Positions 41,640-50,028 of a stretch of 64,000 bases of DNA are shown here, one piece after another. Position numbers and translations under genes: made by a program. The first letter of the stretch is position 1, and each line of letters opens with the position of its first letter. A model generated the notes under the pieces. It did not search any database. It was not told the DNA's origin and was given only the letters and a program-made list of their open reading frames with translations. Source of the DNA: JANYBV01 sp043763155 (GTDB taxonomy: Bacteria; Pseudomonadota; Alphaproteobacteria; Rickettsiales; SXRF01); contig JAYULW010000050.1 in assembly GCA_043763155.1 (NCBI GenBank), positions 21,529-85,528 of the forward strand, read 5' to 3'.

Positions 41640-42842
41640 ATGTCTGCCACCGCCCAACGCCTGAGCCGCGTTAAACCCTCTCCCACCCTTGTTGTCACGG
41701 CCAAAGCCGCCGAACTCAAAGCAGCGGGCAAAAACGTGATTGGCCTCGGCGCTGGCGAACCCGACTTCGACACCCCCGACCACATCAAGGAAGCCGCCAT
41801 CGAGGCCATCCGCTCCGGCCAGACCAAATACACCCCCGTAGGCGGCACGCCAGCTTTGAAAAAAGCCATCAGCGACAAATTCAAACGCGAAAACGGCCTC
41901 GAATACGCCGCCAACCAGATCGTCGCAGGCGTCGGCGCAAAACAAGTTATTTTCAACGCGCTCCTCGCCACCGTAAACCCCGGCGACGAAGTCATCATCC
42001 CCGCCCCGTACTGGGTGTCGTACCCCGACATGGTGCTGTTCGCCGAAGGCACCCCCGTCGTCGTTCCCTCGCGCGAGGAAGACGGCTTCAAGCTCTCCCC
42101 CGAAGCCCTCGACAAAGCCATCACCAAAAACACCCGCTGGCTCATCCTGAACTCCCCCAGCAACCCCACCGGCAGCGCTTATACCAAAGCCGAACTCCGC
42201 GCGCTGGCCGATGTGCTGCTCAAACACCCCCACGTCTGGGTCATGGCCGACGACATCTACGAACACCTCGCCTATGACGGCTTCGAGTTCCACACCATCG
42301 CCCAAGTTGAACCCAAGCTCTACGACCGCACCCTGACCGTAAACGGCGTGTCCAAAGCCTATTCCATGACCGGCTGGCGCATCGGCTACGCGGGCGGCCC
42401 CAAGGCCCTCATCGCCGCCATCTCCGACATCCAGTCGCACAGCACCAGCAACGCCTGCTCCATCTCTCAGGCCGCATCGGTCGCCGCCCTAAACGGCCCG
42501 CAGGAATTCCTGAAAGACTGGCGCGACAGCTTCGCCAAACGCCGCAACCTCGTAGTAGAAGCCCTGAACAAAATTGACGGCATCACCTGCCAAACCCCCG
42601 AAGGCGCCTTTTACGTGTTCCCCAGCGTCAAAGCCCTCTTCGGCCGCAAAACCCCAGCAGGCAAAACCATTGATAGCTGCAACGACTTCTGCGATTACCT
42701 CCTAGAAGACGCCCTAGTCGCCTCCGTCGCCGGCAGCGCCTTCGGCATGGGCGGCTATATCCGCATCTCCTACGCCACCTCCGAAAAGATTTTGACGGAC
42801 GCCATGCAACGCATCACCAAAGCCTGCGCCGATTTGAAGTAA
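41640..42842 (+). CDS. aspC: Aspartate aminotransferase (PLP, class I)
   Basis: The protein has 400 residues. NPGDEVIIPAPYWVSYPDM, NSPSNPTGSAYT, then ADDIYEHLAYDGF and the PLP lysine motif VNGVSKAYSMTGWRIGYAGG. It swaps amino groups between aspartate and 2-oxoglutarate; alphaproteobacterial members of this 1-gamma subgroup may also act on prephenate. AAGGAA precedes the start. Confidence 0.94.
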   Translation: MSATAQRLSRVKPSPTLVVTAKAAELKAAGKNVIGLGAGEPDFDTPDHIKEAAIEAIRSGQTKYTPVGGTPALKKAISDKFKRENGLEYAANQIVAGVGAKQVIFNALLATVNPGDEVIIPAPYWVSYPDMVLFAEGTPVVVPSREEDGFKLSPEALDKAITKNTRWLILNSPSNPTGSAYTKAELRALADVLLKHPHVWVMADDIYEHLAYDGFEFHTIAQVEPKLYDRTLTVNGVSKAYSMTGWRIGYAGGPKALIAAISDIQSHSTSNACSISQAASVAALNGPQEFLKDWRDSFAKRRNLVVEALNKIDGITCQTPEGAFYVFPSVKALFGRKTPAGKTIDSCNDFCDYLLEDALVASVAGSAFGMGGYIRISYATSEKILTDAMQRITKACADLK

Positions 42843-42860
42843 TCCACCCAACGCAAAAAA

Positions 42861-42891
42861 GGGCCTACGGCAAAGCCGAGGCCCTTTTTTT
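42861..42891 (+). terminator. Rho-independent terminator after aspC
   Basis: GGGCCT-ACGGCAAAGCCG-AGGCCC forms a stem (42861-42884), with inner pairs CGGC/GCCG, followed by eight T. Confidence 0.88.
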
Positions 42892-42912
42892 ATACCTGAA
42901 ATCCGGGCGGGG

Positions 42913-43020
42913 TTTTTTTCATTATGGTGAGTGCAATGCAAGGCGCAGGATTGCGAAGTGTAGCGGAAGCTACATGAGCAAGCCTGCAACGCCGCAGTGC
43001 GCCGCCAGAATGAAAAAAAA
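42913..43020. repeat. 108-bp imperfect inverted repeat
   Basis: The ends TTTTTTTCATTATGG and the inverted CCAGAATGAAAAAAA pair; the middle holds TGTAGC-GGAA-GCTACA as a perfect inner hairpin, with further partial pairing (GGCGCAGGATTGC with GCAAGCCTGCAACGCC). It could fold into one long hairpin or cruciform. It lies between the aspC terminator and the lysR terminator; it may be a repeat element of the chromosome. Confidence 0.65.
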
Positions 43021-43044
43021 GCCAGACTCGGGGGGAGTCTGGCT
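43012..43044 (-). terminator. Terminator of the ahpC-trxB-lysR group
   Basis: A perfect 10-bp stem (43020-43029 with 43035-43044; AGCCAGACTC) closes a five-base loop. On the minus strand eight T follow (43019-43012). It lies 170 bases after the lysR stop. Confidence 0.8.
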
Positions 43045-43061
43045 AAGCTATAACAGGGAGG

Positions 43062-43196
43062 ATGTTGGGCGGCAGCCACCTAAATGACCGGGGCCCAACG
43101 ATGAGCGGTAAAAGATTACTCGCACTCACAGGAGGGATCATAGCCATTCCCTCACCGATTAACATATCTATATTTATAGGTCTGCTATGCGTCTAA
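43062..43196 (+). CDS. Possible 44-codon hydrophobic peptide (uncertain)
   Basis: From an ATG directly behind AGGGAGG a frame reads MLGGSHLNDRGPT, then a second ATG and MSGKRLLALTGGIIAIPS with a hydrophobic end (NISIFIGLLCV). The ribosome-binding site is too close to the first ATG and the frame may be chance. It occupies the otherwise gene-free DNA between the lysR terminator and the lysR stop. Confidence 0.2.
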   Translation: MLGGSHLNDRGPTMSGKRLLALTGGIIAIPSPINISIFIGLLCV

Positions 43197-43213
43197 CGCA
43201 TGGCTAAAAAGCC

Positions 43214-44110
43214 CTAGACCAGCCCATCTTCCGAGAGCTTACGCACAATGAAGTCCCTGAAAACCTTGATTCTTTTGGAATTACGCAGTTCCAGCGAATA
43301 GATTAGGTACACATCCGTCACCGGCCCCTTAAGCTCCGGCAGCACTTTTGTCACCTGCGTCAAGGACTGCATCATATAATCCGGCACCCCGCCAATACCG
43401 ATGCCGCTCTCCACCGCCTTCAAAATACCCACAAGGCTGTTCACCTTAAACGCTGCCTTGCGCTCTTCATGCGCACCGCCGCCCGCCTTCATCACCCAGT
43501 TCACTTCCGCAAACGGCAGGCGCGTATCTTCACCAAACGTCACCAACCGATGATCCTTCAAATCCGCAGGCTTCTGCGGAATCCCATAGGTCCGCAAATA
43601 ATCGTTCGACGCATACAGCGAGTTGTTCAACGTCGTAAGGTGCTTCTGCACAAGGTCAGGATGCTTCGCCGGGAACAGGCGAATCGCCACATCCGCTTCG
43701 CGCATCGTCAAATCCAGCTCGCGGTCATCCACCAAAAGCGTCACCACAATCTCCGGATACGACTCCGCAAACTCGCGCATATGGGGGGTGAGCCACGTGG
43801 TGCCAATGGCCACCGGCGCCGTAATCTTCAGCGGCCCCCTCGGCCTTTCCTTGCTTTCCAGCAGCGCATTTTCCGCAGCCGATAGCCGCGTCAAAACATC
43901 GCTCACCGTACGGAACAGGATTTCCCCCTGCTCAGTCAGCATCAAGCCCCGCGCATGGCGGTGAAACAGCGAAACCTGCAAACCCTCCTCCAGCGCGCTA
44001 ATCTGGCGGCTAATCGCCGACTGGCTCAAATTCAGCATTTCCCCCGCGCGCGTAAAACTTTGCGCGGTGGCCACCGTATGAAACGTGCGTAATTTATCCC
44101 AATCCATCAT
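43214..44110 (-). CDS. LysR-family transcriptional regulator
   Basis: The protein has 298 residues. The N-terminal winged helix (MDWDKLRTFHTVATAQSFTRAGEMLNLSQSAISRQISALEEGL) is followed by the substrate-binding domain. ATGs at 44110 and 44107 both fit. It lies 15 bases after trxB on the same strand; the trxB-lysR pairing is common in alphaproteobacteria. OxyR-type control of ahpC is possible by context, but the two cysteines of OxyR are not evident, so this is not claimed. Target unknown. Confidence 0.94.
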   Translation of the reverse strand: MMDWDKLRTFHTVATAQSFTRAGEMLNLSQSAISRQISALEEGLQVSLFHRHARGLMLTEQGEILFRTVSDVLTRLSAAENALLESKERPRGPLKITAPVAIGTTWLTPHMREFAESYPEIVVTLLVDDRELDLTMREADVAIRLFPAKHPDLVQKHLTTLNNSLYASNDYLRTYGIPQKPADLKDHRLVTFGEDTRLPFAEVNWVMKAGGGAHEERKAAFKVNSLVGILKAVESGIGIGGVPDYMMQSLTQVTKVLPELKGPVTDVYLIYSLELRNSKRIKVFRDFIVRKLSEDGLV

Positions 44111-44125
44111 ACCGCCGCTTTCGTG

Positions 44126-45076
44126 TTAGTGCTGCCCGCCCGTGGCAATGAACCGCTCCGCCTCAAGCGCCGCCATGCAACCCGTGCCCGCCGCCGTCAC
44201 CGCCTGGCGGAAAATCTTGTCCTGCACGTCACCTGCCGCAAACACGCCCGGAATGTTGGTGCGCGTGCTGCCCGGCGTGGTCACAATATAGCCCTCGTCG
44301 TCGGTCGTAATCGTGCCCTTGAAAAGCTCCGTGTTCGGCGTGTGCCCAATAGCCACAAACACCCCGTCGGTCTTGAAGTCCGTCACTTCCCCGGTCTTGA
44401 TATTCTTGAGCTTCACACCCGTAAGCGAGGTTGGGTTTTCCGTGCCCGTGAATTCTTCAATCACGCTGTCCCAAATCACAGAAACCTTCGGATGCGCAAA
44501 CAACCGCTGCTGCCCAATCTTTTCCGCACGCAACGAATCGCGGCGGTGAATCAATGTAACTTTGGTCGCATGGTTGGTAAGGTACAAAGCCTCTTCCACC
44601 GCGCTATTCCCACCACCAACAACCACAACTTCCTTACCCTTAAAGAAAAACCCATCGCATGTCGCACACGCCGAAACGCCGAACCCGGCAAAATGTTTCT
44701 CCGTAGGAATGCCCAGCCAACGCGCGGTAGCACCCGTGGCAATCACCAGCGTGTCGGCAATATACGTATCGCCCGACTCGCCCTTGCACACAAACGGACG
44801 CTTGGAAAAATCCACCGACATAATCATATCATGAAAAATCTGCGTGCCCACATGCGCCGCCTGTTTTTCCATCTGCTCCATCAGCCACGGCCCCTGCACC
44901 GCATGTTCAAAACCGGGGAAATTTTCCACATCAGTGGTGATGGTGAGCTGCCCGCCGGGCTGCAATCCATGCACCATAATGGGGTTAAGCGATGCGCGCG
45001 CCGCATAAATCGCAGCCGTGCATCCGGCAGCGCCGGAACCGATGATAAGAACTTTGGTCTGATGAGTCTGTGCCAT
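44126..45076 (-). CDS. trxB: Thioredoxin reductase
   Basis: The protein has 316 residues. FAD motif GSGAAGCTAAIYAARA (from 13), redox pair CATC (C137-C140), NADPH-binding VVVGGGNSAVEEALYL and the C-terminal GVFAAGDVQDK. It reduces thioredoxin with NADPH. It lies 65 bases after ahpC, whose peroxiredoxin needs thiol recycling. Confidence 0.97.
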   Translation of the reverse strand: MAQTHQTKVLIIGSGAAGCTAAIYAARASLNPIMVHGLQPGGQLTITTDVENFPGFEHAVQGPWLMEQMEKQAAHVGTQIFHDMIMSVDFSKRPFVCKGESGDTYIADTLVIATGATARWLGIPTEKHFAGFGVSACATCDGFFFKGKEVVVVGGGNSAVEEALYLTNHATKVTLIHRRDSLRAEKIGQQRLFAHPKVSVIWDSVIEEFTGTENPTSLTGVKLKNIKTGEVTDFKTDGVFVAIGHTPNTELFKGTITTDDEGYIVTTPGSTRTNIPGVFAAGDVQDKIFRQAVTAAGTGCMAALEAERFIATGGQH

Positions 45077-45102
45077 AAATTTTCTTCTGCAGAGATGGAA
45101 AT

Positions 45103-45121
45103 GCCGGGCGCAAGGCCCGGC
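45103..45121. other. Hairpin between ahpC and trxB
   Basis: GCCGGGC (45103-45109) and GCCCGGC (45115-45121) form a perfect 7-bp stem with a 5-base loop. No T-run follows on the minus strand, so it looks like a processing or attenuating hairpin that sets different levels for ahpC and trxB. Confidence 0.5.
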
Positions 45122-45141
45122 ACACCGTGTTTAGGATAGTA

Positions 45142-45780
45142 TTAGAGCTTACCCGAATTCTTCTTCAGGTATTTAGCAACGCCCGCTGCGTCGGCCTTCA
45201 TGCCTTCGTCGCCGCGTGCCCAGCCAGCGGGGCACACTTCGCCGTGTTCTTCGTGGAACTGCAACGCATCAACCATGCGCAGCGCTTCGTCCACATTGCG
45301 GCCCAGCGGCAAATCATTCACCACCTGGTGGCGCACAATGCCGTTACCGTCAATCATGAAGCTACCGCGGAATGCAACCGCACCGCCCAACAACACGTCA
45401 TAATCACGCGCGATGGACTTGGTAAGGTCGGCAACCATCGGGAACTGCACATTGCCAATGCCACCATCGTTGATAGCGGTATTTTTCCATGCCAGATGCG
45501 TAAACTGCGAATCAACCGACACCGCAATCACTTCCGTCTTGCGCAGTTTGAATTCCTTGATGCGGTTGTTAAACGCAATGATTTCCGAAGGGCACACAAA
45601 CGTGAAATCCAGCGGATAGAAGAACAACACGCCGGTTTTGCCTTTTTTGGTCACTTTGCCCGATGCGTCCTTCTTGATGCCAAGATAGGAAAGCAGGTTG
45701 AAGTTTTCTTCGATGCTGTTGTCGGGCATCACGGCCTTCGCGGTAAAATCAGGGGCTTGTTTGCCAACCAGTACGCTCAT
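45142..45780 (-). CDS. ahpC: 2-Cys peroxiredoxin (AhpC/TSA, Prx1 type)
   Basis: The protein has 212 residues. Peroxidatic cysteine C63 (DFTFVCPSE) and resolving C183 (HGEVCPAGW) are present. It reduces hydrogen peroxide and organic peroxides, reduced in turn via thioredoxin/TrxB. GAGGAG lies 12 bases before the ATG. A lysine-rich insertion at 36-49 (KKDASGKVTKKGKT) is slightly unusual but leaves the fold complete. First gene of ahpC-trxB-lysR. Confidence 0.96.
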   Translation of the reverse strand: MSVLVGKQAPDFTAKAVMPDNSIEENFNLLSYLGIKKDASGKVTKKGKTGVLFFYPLDFTFVCPSEIIAFNNRIKEFKLRKTEVIAVSVDSQFTHLAWKNTAINDGGIGNVQFPMVADLTKSIARDYDVLLGGAVAFRGSFMIDGNGIVRHQVVNDLPLGRNVDEALRMVDALQFHEEHGEVCPAGWARGDEGMKADAAGVAKYLKKNSGKL

Positions 45781-45816
45781 TGTAGTATCTCCTCAGAAAT
45801 TGGATGAATGGCTTAA

Positions 45817-45832
45817 AACGCGTCAGCGCGTT
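45817..45832. promoter_or_regulatory. Inverted repeat in the ahpC leader
   Basis: AACGCG-TCAG-CGCGTT is a perfect 6-bp inverted repeat just downstream of the predicted transcription start of ahpC, a possible operator. Confidence 0.4.
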
Positions 45833-45842
45833 AGGTCTTGTG

Positions 45843-45870
45843 AATATAGACGTTAATGGGTAAGGTTCAA
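45843..45870 (-). promoter_or_regulatory. Promoter of ahpC
   Basis: On the minus strand TTGAAC (45870-45865) and TATATT (45848-45843) are separated by 16 bases, about 65 bases upstream of the ahpC start. Confidence 0.65.
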
Positions 45871-45924
45871 GCATAGAAAGCCTTGAAATTCTTTTTCCCG
45901 CAACCATCTAATAATAAGAACATT

Positions 45925-46617
45925 ATGCGATTCCGTAAGCCCGAACTCATCCCCACACTGTTCATCATTGGCGCAACTATTTTGCTCTTTGGCCTTGGCT
46001 TCTGGCAAGTGCAGCGCCTGCAATGGAAAAACGAACAGGTCGCCCATATCGAAGAAGCGCAAAAAATGGACGCGCTCGGCACCCTGCCCGACGACTTAAG
46101 CGGCATCGAATACCGCGCCGCCATTTTAACCGGCACCTTCTTAAACGATAAAATGTTCCACATGGTCGGCCACCCGCAGGGCGAAGGCCCGGGCTTTTAC
46201 GTGGTCACCCCCTTCCGCCTCGAAGACGATGGCCGTGTCATCCTCGTCAATCGCGGCTTCGCCCCCGACGGACACGAAAATCCCGTGGATGGTGTGCAAA
46301 CCGTGCGCGGCATCATCCGCCCCAACCGCCCCCACCGCACCTTCATGCCCGACAATTTCCCCGATAAAAATGTCTGGTTCTACGAAGACATCCCCGCCAT
46401 GAGCAAAACCACCGGCGCAGAACTCCTGCCCCTGCTGCTCGAACAAACCGGCGACGTGCAAAAGAACGTGTACCCCGCCCCCTCCGACGGCAAAATCACC
46501 CTGCGCAATGACCACCTGAACTACGCAATCACATGGTTTGCGCTCGGCATCATCGGCCTCATCATGTTCGCCGCCTACAACCGCATCCCCGAACCTAAAA
46601 AAGAAGAAAACGCATGA
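45925..46617 (+). CDS. SURF1-family cytochrome oxidase assembly protein
   Basis: The protein has 230 residues from the ATG at 45925. Two membrane helices, at ~8-28 (LIPTLFIIGATILLFGLGFWQVQRLQWK) and near the C-terminus (ITWFALGIIGLIMFAAYN), flank a periplasmic domain with GHPQGEGPGFYVVTPF and VNRGFAP, the SURF1 pattern. SURF1 helps insert heme a into aa3-type oxidases, so a heme-copper oxidase is expected elsewhere. Its stop overlaps the next gene (ATGA). Confidence 0.93.
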   Translation: MRFRKPELIPTLFIIGATILLFGLGFWQVQRLQWKNEQVAHIEEAQKMDALGTLPDDLSGIEYRAAILTGTFLNDKMFHMVGHPQGEGPGFYVVTPFRLEDDGRVILVNRGFAPDGHENPVDGVQTVRGIIRPNRPHRTFMPDNFPDKNVWFYEDIPAMSKTTGAELLPLLLEQTGDVQKNVYPAPSDGKITLRNDHLNYAITWFALGIIGLIMFAAYNRIPEPKKEENA

Positions 46618-48104
46618 CCGCCTACGAAGACCTTACCAAAATCTTCCGCCAGTATTTCGCCCTAAACGGTGCCAGCGCCATGCTAGGCTGGGACAACGCT
46701 ACCATGATGCCCGAAAACGCAGGCGAAGCCCGCGGCGAGCAACTCGCAGCCCTAGCCGAAATCTGCCACGAACTCATCACCCATCCCAAACTCGGCGACC
46801 TTTTTGCAAATGCCGAAGCCCAAAGCTCCGACCTCACCGACTGGCAACTCGCAAACCTGCGCGAAATGAAACGCGGCTGGCAGCACCAGACCGCCGTGCC
46901 CGCCGATTTGGTTTCTGAAATCAGCAAAGCCACCCACGAATCCGAACTCTTCTGGCGCCACGCCCGCAAGGAAAACAACTTCAAGGACTTCCTGCCCCAT
47001 CAGGCAAACGTGCTGCGCCTCATCCGCGAATCCGCCCAAGCCAAATCCGCTGCCATGGGCCTCTCGCCCTATGACGCGCTCCTCGACCAATACGACCCCG
47101 GCACCACCTCCGCCATGGTGGATGTCATCTTCGACGACCTCGCAGCCTTCCTTCCCGGCTTCATCCGCGCCGTCATGGAAAAACAAGCGGGCGAAACACC
47201 CCCCATCGAACTCCCCGGCCCCTTCCCCGCCGCAACACAAAAAAAGCTCGGCCTCACCATGATGACCAAGCTCGGCTTCGACTTCACCCGTGGCCGTTTG
47301 GACGAATCCACCCACCCCTTCTGCGGCGGCGTTCCCGGCGACATCCGCCTCACTACGCGCTACAACGAAGATGATTTCCTCTCCGGCTTCTTCGGCATCA
47401 TGCACGAAACCGGCCACGCGCTGTACGAAATGGGCCTGCCCGAACGCTGGCGCAACCAGCCCGTCGGCGAAGCCCGCGGCATGGCCTTCCACGAAAGCCA
47501 GTCGCTGCTGTCCGAAATGCAATTAACCCTAAGCATGGATTTCCTCACCTACGCCGCCCCCCTCATGCGCGAAGCCTTCGCCGCATCCGGCCCCGCATGG
47601 GAACCCGAAAACATCTACCGCTCCGTCACCCGCGTAAAACCCAGCTTCATCCGCGTAGACGCCGACGAGGCAACCTACCCCGCCCACGTCATCCTGCGCT
47701 ACCGTCTGGAGAAGCGCATGATTGAAGGCTCCCTTGAAGCCAAAGACCTCCCCGAAGCCTTCGCTAACGAAATGCAAAATCTCCTCGGCATCACCCCCGA
47801 CACCGACACAAACGGCTGCATGCAGGACATCCACTGGCCCGATGGCGCGTTCGGCTATTTCCCCACCTACACGCTGGGGGCCATGACCGCCGCCCAGCTC
47901 ATGGATTCGGCCCGCAAAACCATCCCCGGCCTGTCCACCCACATCCAAAAGGGCGAATTCAGCTATCTCTTTGATTGGTTACGCAAAAATGTGCATGAAA
48001 TGGGCAGCAAACTTTCCTCCCCCGACCTGCTGAAACATGCCACTGGCCAAACGCTGAACGCCGCGATATACAAAAACCATCTCCAAACCCGTTATCTTTC
48101 TTAA
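46614..48104 (+). CDS. M32-family metallocarboxypeptidase (Taq type)
   Basis: The protein has 496 residues. The zinc site is HETGH at 264-268 (FFGIMHETGHALYEMG), with a downstream glutamate in AFHESQSL; the cluster GVPGDIRLTTRY is typical of M32. It removes C-terminal amino acids from peptides in the cytoplasm. Translationally coupled to SURF1 by ATGA, with thrC 15 bases downstream. Confidence 0.95.
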   Translation: MTAYEDLTKIFRQYFALNGASAMLGWDNATMMPENAGEARGEQLAALAEICHELITHPKLGDLFANAEAQSSDLTDWQLANLREMKRGWQHQTAVPADLVSEISKATHESELFWRHARKENNFKDFLPHQANVLRLIRESAQAKSAAMGLSPYDALLDQYDPGTTSAMVDVIFDDLAAFLPGFIRAVMEKQAGETPPIELPGPFPAATQKKLGLTMMTKLGFDFTRGRLDESTHPFCGGVPGDIRLTTRYNEDDFLSGFFGIMHETGHALYEMGLPERWRNQPVGEARGMAFHESQSLLSEMQLTLSMDFLTYAAPLMREAFAASGPAWEPENIYRSVTRVKPSFIRVDADEATYPAHVILRYRLEKRMIEGSLEAKDLPEAFANEMQNLLGITPDTDTNGCMQDIHWPDGAFGYFPTYTLGAMTAAQLMDSARKTIPGLSTHIQKGEFSYLFDWLRKNVHEMGSKLSSPDLLKHATGQTLNAAIYKNHLQTRYLS

Positions 48105-48119
48105 AAAACAAGGATTCCC

Positions 48120-49511
48120 GTGACCCGTTACATCTCCACTCGCGGCACCGCACCTGTCCTCTCCTTCGAAGATGCTGTACTCGCTGGCCTCGCCACCGAC
48201 GGCGGCCTCTACGTTCCCGAACACGCGCAGGAATTCTCCATGGCCGAAATTGACGCCATGCAGGCAATGTCCTACCCGGAACTCGCCTACACCGTCATCT
48301 CGCGCTTCACTGGAACTTCGCTGAAGCCCGAAGTGCTGGAGCGCATCGTCGCCGAATCCTACAAAACCTTCCGCCACGCCGCCATCGCGCCCTTAAAGCA
48401 AATTGACACCCACACTTTCGTGCTGGAACTTTTCCACGGCCCCACCCTCGCCTTCAAAGATTTCGCCCTGCAATTCCTCGGTCGTCTGCTCGATGAAATT
48501 TTGGCCAAGCGCGAACAAAAATCCGTCGTCATCGGCGCAACCTCCGGCGACACCGGCTCCGCCGCCATCGCAGGTTGCCAGGGCCGCAAGAACATGGACA
48601 TCTTCATCCTGCACCCCAAGGGCCGCGTGTCCGAAGTGCAGCGCCGCCAGATGACCAGCGTGCAAGACACCAACGTCCACAACATCGCCATCGAAGGCAC
48701 CTTCGACGATTGCCAGGACATCGTGAAGGCCCTCTTCGCCGACACGCCCTTCCGCGACAAACACCACCTAAGCGCCGTAAACTCCATCAACTGGGCGCGC
48801 ATCTTGGCGCAGGTCGTATATTATTTCTATTCCGCCGTAGCACTCGGCGCACCCGCAAAGAATGTCAGCTTCTCCGTACCCACCGGCAATTTTGGCGATA
48901 TCTACGCAGGCCACGTCGCCCGCCGCATGGGCCTGAACATCGAACAACTGGTCATCGCCACCAACAAAAACGACATCCTCGCCCGCTGCCTGCAAACAGG
49001 CGTCTACAGCATGGAAGACGTAACCCCGACCTTAAGCCCCAGCATGGACATCCAAGTCTCCGGCAACTTCGAGCGCTTGTTGTTCGATTTGTATGACTGC
49101 AACGGCGAAGCCATCACCGAAATGATGGCCGAGTTCCGCAAGAACAAAAAAATCACCCTCTCCACCCTCGCATGGAACCGCCTCAAAGCCGAGTTCACGG
49201 CCTGCGCCATCAGCGATGAAGACACCAAAAAAACCATCGCCACCACCTTCAACACCACCGGCGAACTCCTCGACCCCCACACCGCCGTAGGCTTGGCCGC
49301 CGCCCAGCGCGTGCGCAAAAACACCTCCACCCCCATGATTGTGCTGGCCACCGCCCACCCCTCCAAATTCCCCGACGCGGTCAAAGACGCAAGCACCGTA
49401 ACCCCCGAACTACCCCCGCACATGAAAGACCTTTTCAAGCGCCCCGAACGCTGCGAAACCCTGCCGAATGATGTCGCCGCCGTTAAAGCCTTCATCGCCT
49501 CCAAGGTCTGA
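48120..49511 (+). CDS. thrC: Threonine synthase
   Basis: The protein has 463 residues. It starts with GTG at 48120 (VTRYISTRGTAPVLSFEDAVLAGLATDGGLYVP), with AAGGA upstream. The PLP lysine lies in GPTLAFKDFALQFLG; GATSGDTGSAAIAG binds the phosphate. It converts O-phosphohomoserine to threonine. Common neighbour of an M16 peptidase in alphaproteobacteria, as here. Confidence 0.96.
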   Translation: MTRYISTRGTAPVLSFEDAVLAGLATDGGLYVPEHAQEFSMAEIDAMQAMSYPELAYTVISRFTGTSLKPEVLERIVAESYKTFRHAAIAPLKQIDTHTFVLELFHGPTLAFKDFALQFLGRLLDEILAKREQKSVVIGATSGDTGSAAIAGCQGRKNMDIFILHPKGRVSEVQRRQMTSVQDTNVHNIAIEGTFDDCQDIVKALFADTPFRDKHHLSAVNSINWARILAQVVYYFYSAVALGAPAKNVSFSVPTGNFGDIYAGHVARRMGLNIEQLVIATNKNDILARCLQTGVYSMEDVTPTLSPSMDIQVSGNFERLLFDLYDCNGEAITEMMAEFRKNKKITLSTLAWNRLKAEFTACAISDEDTKKTIATTFNTTGELLDPHTAVGLAAAQRVRKNTSTPMIVLATAHPSKFPDAVKDASTVTPELPPHMKDLFKRPERCETLPNDVAAVKAFIASKV

Positions 49512-49514
49512 TGA

Positions 49515-50024
49515 ATGGCCACCAAAACAGCTACACAAGCCAGCATCACCGCCGCCACCGCCGCTGATATTCCCACCATCAGCGCGCTTGCCAATGCCAT
49601 CTGGCCGCTCGCCTACAAAGACATTCTAGCTGCCGAACATATCGAAAACATGCTCGCCCGCATCTACGCCCCCGAATCCCTGCAAGCCGAGATGGACGCA
49701 GGCCACCGCTTCTTCCTCGCCTATGAAAACAACACGCCCGTGGCCTACGCCTCCGCCTACAAAGCGGAAAACACCATCTGGCTTAAAAAACTCTACGTCC
49801 ACCCCGCACACAAAGGCCAGGGCATCGGCGCAGCATTGCTAGAAGCCGTAACCCAACCCCATTTTCCCGCCGCCCAAATCCAGCTGCTGGTAAACAAAAA
49901 CAACACGCCCGCGCAAAAATTCTACGCGAAAAACGGCTTCACCCAAACAGGCGAAACGCCTGTGCAAATGGGCGATTTCCAGTTCATTGATTTCATCTAT
50001 TCCCGCCCCATAACAGAAAAGTAA
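49515..50024 (+). CDS. GNAT-family N-acetyltransferase
   Basis: The protein has 169 residues. IWLKKLYVHPAHKGQGIGAALLEAV holds the acetyl-CoA-binding Q/RxxGxG/A motif; YAKNGFTQTGETPVQMGDFQFID follows. It acetylates an unknown small molecule or protein N-terminus. Three bases after thrC and four before the M16 peptidase, so clearly in the operon. Confidence 0.92.
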   Translation: MATKTATQASITAATAADIPTISALANAIWPLAYKDILAAEHIENMLARIYAPESLQAEMDAGHRFFLAYENNTPVAYASAYKAENTIWLKKLYVHPAHKGQGIGAALLEAVTQPHFPAAQIQLLVNKNNTPAQKFYAKNGFTQTGETPVQMGDFQFIDFIYSRPITEK

Positions 50025-50028
50025 CAAA

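Noticed and set aside
41169..42440. 423-codon open frame antisense to aspC and the FKBP gene
   Set aside because: Same codon-bias shadow; it spans two real genes and has no recognisable protein.
43214..44110. LysR regulator as OxyR
   Set aside because: The gene is in an ahpC-trxB operon, but the conserved OxyR cysteine pair is not seen, so only the family is claimed.
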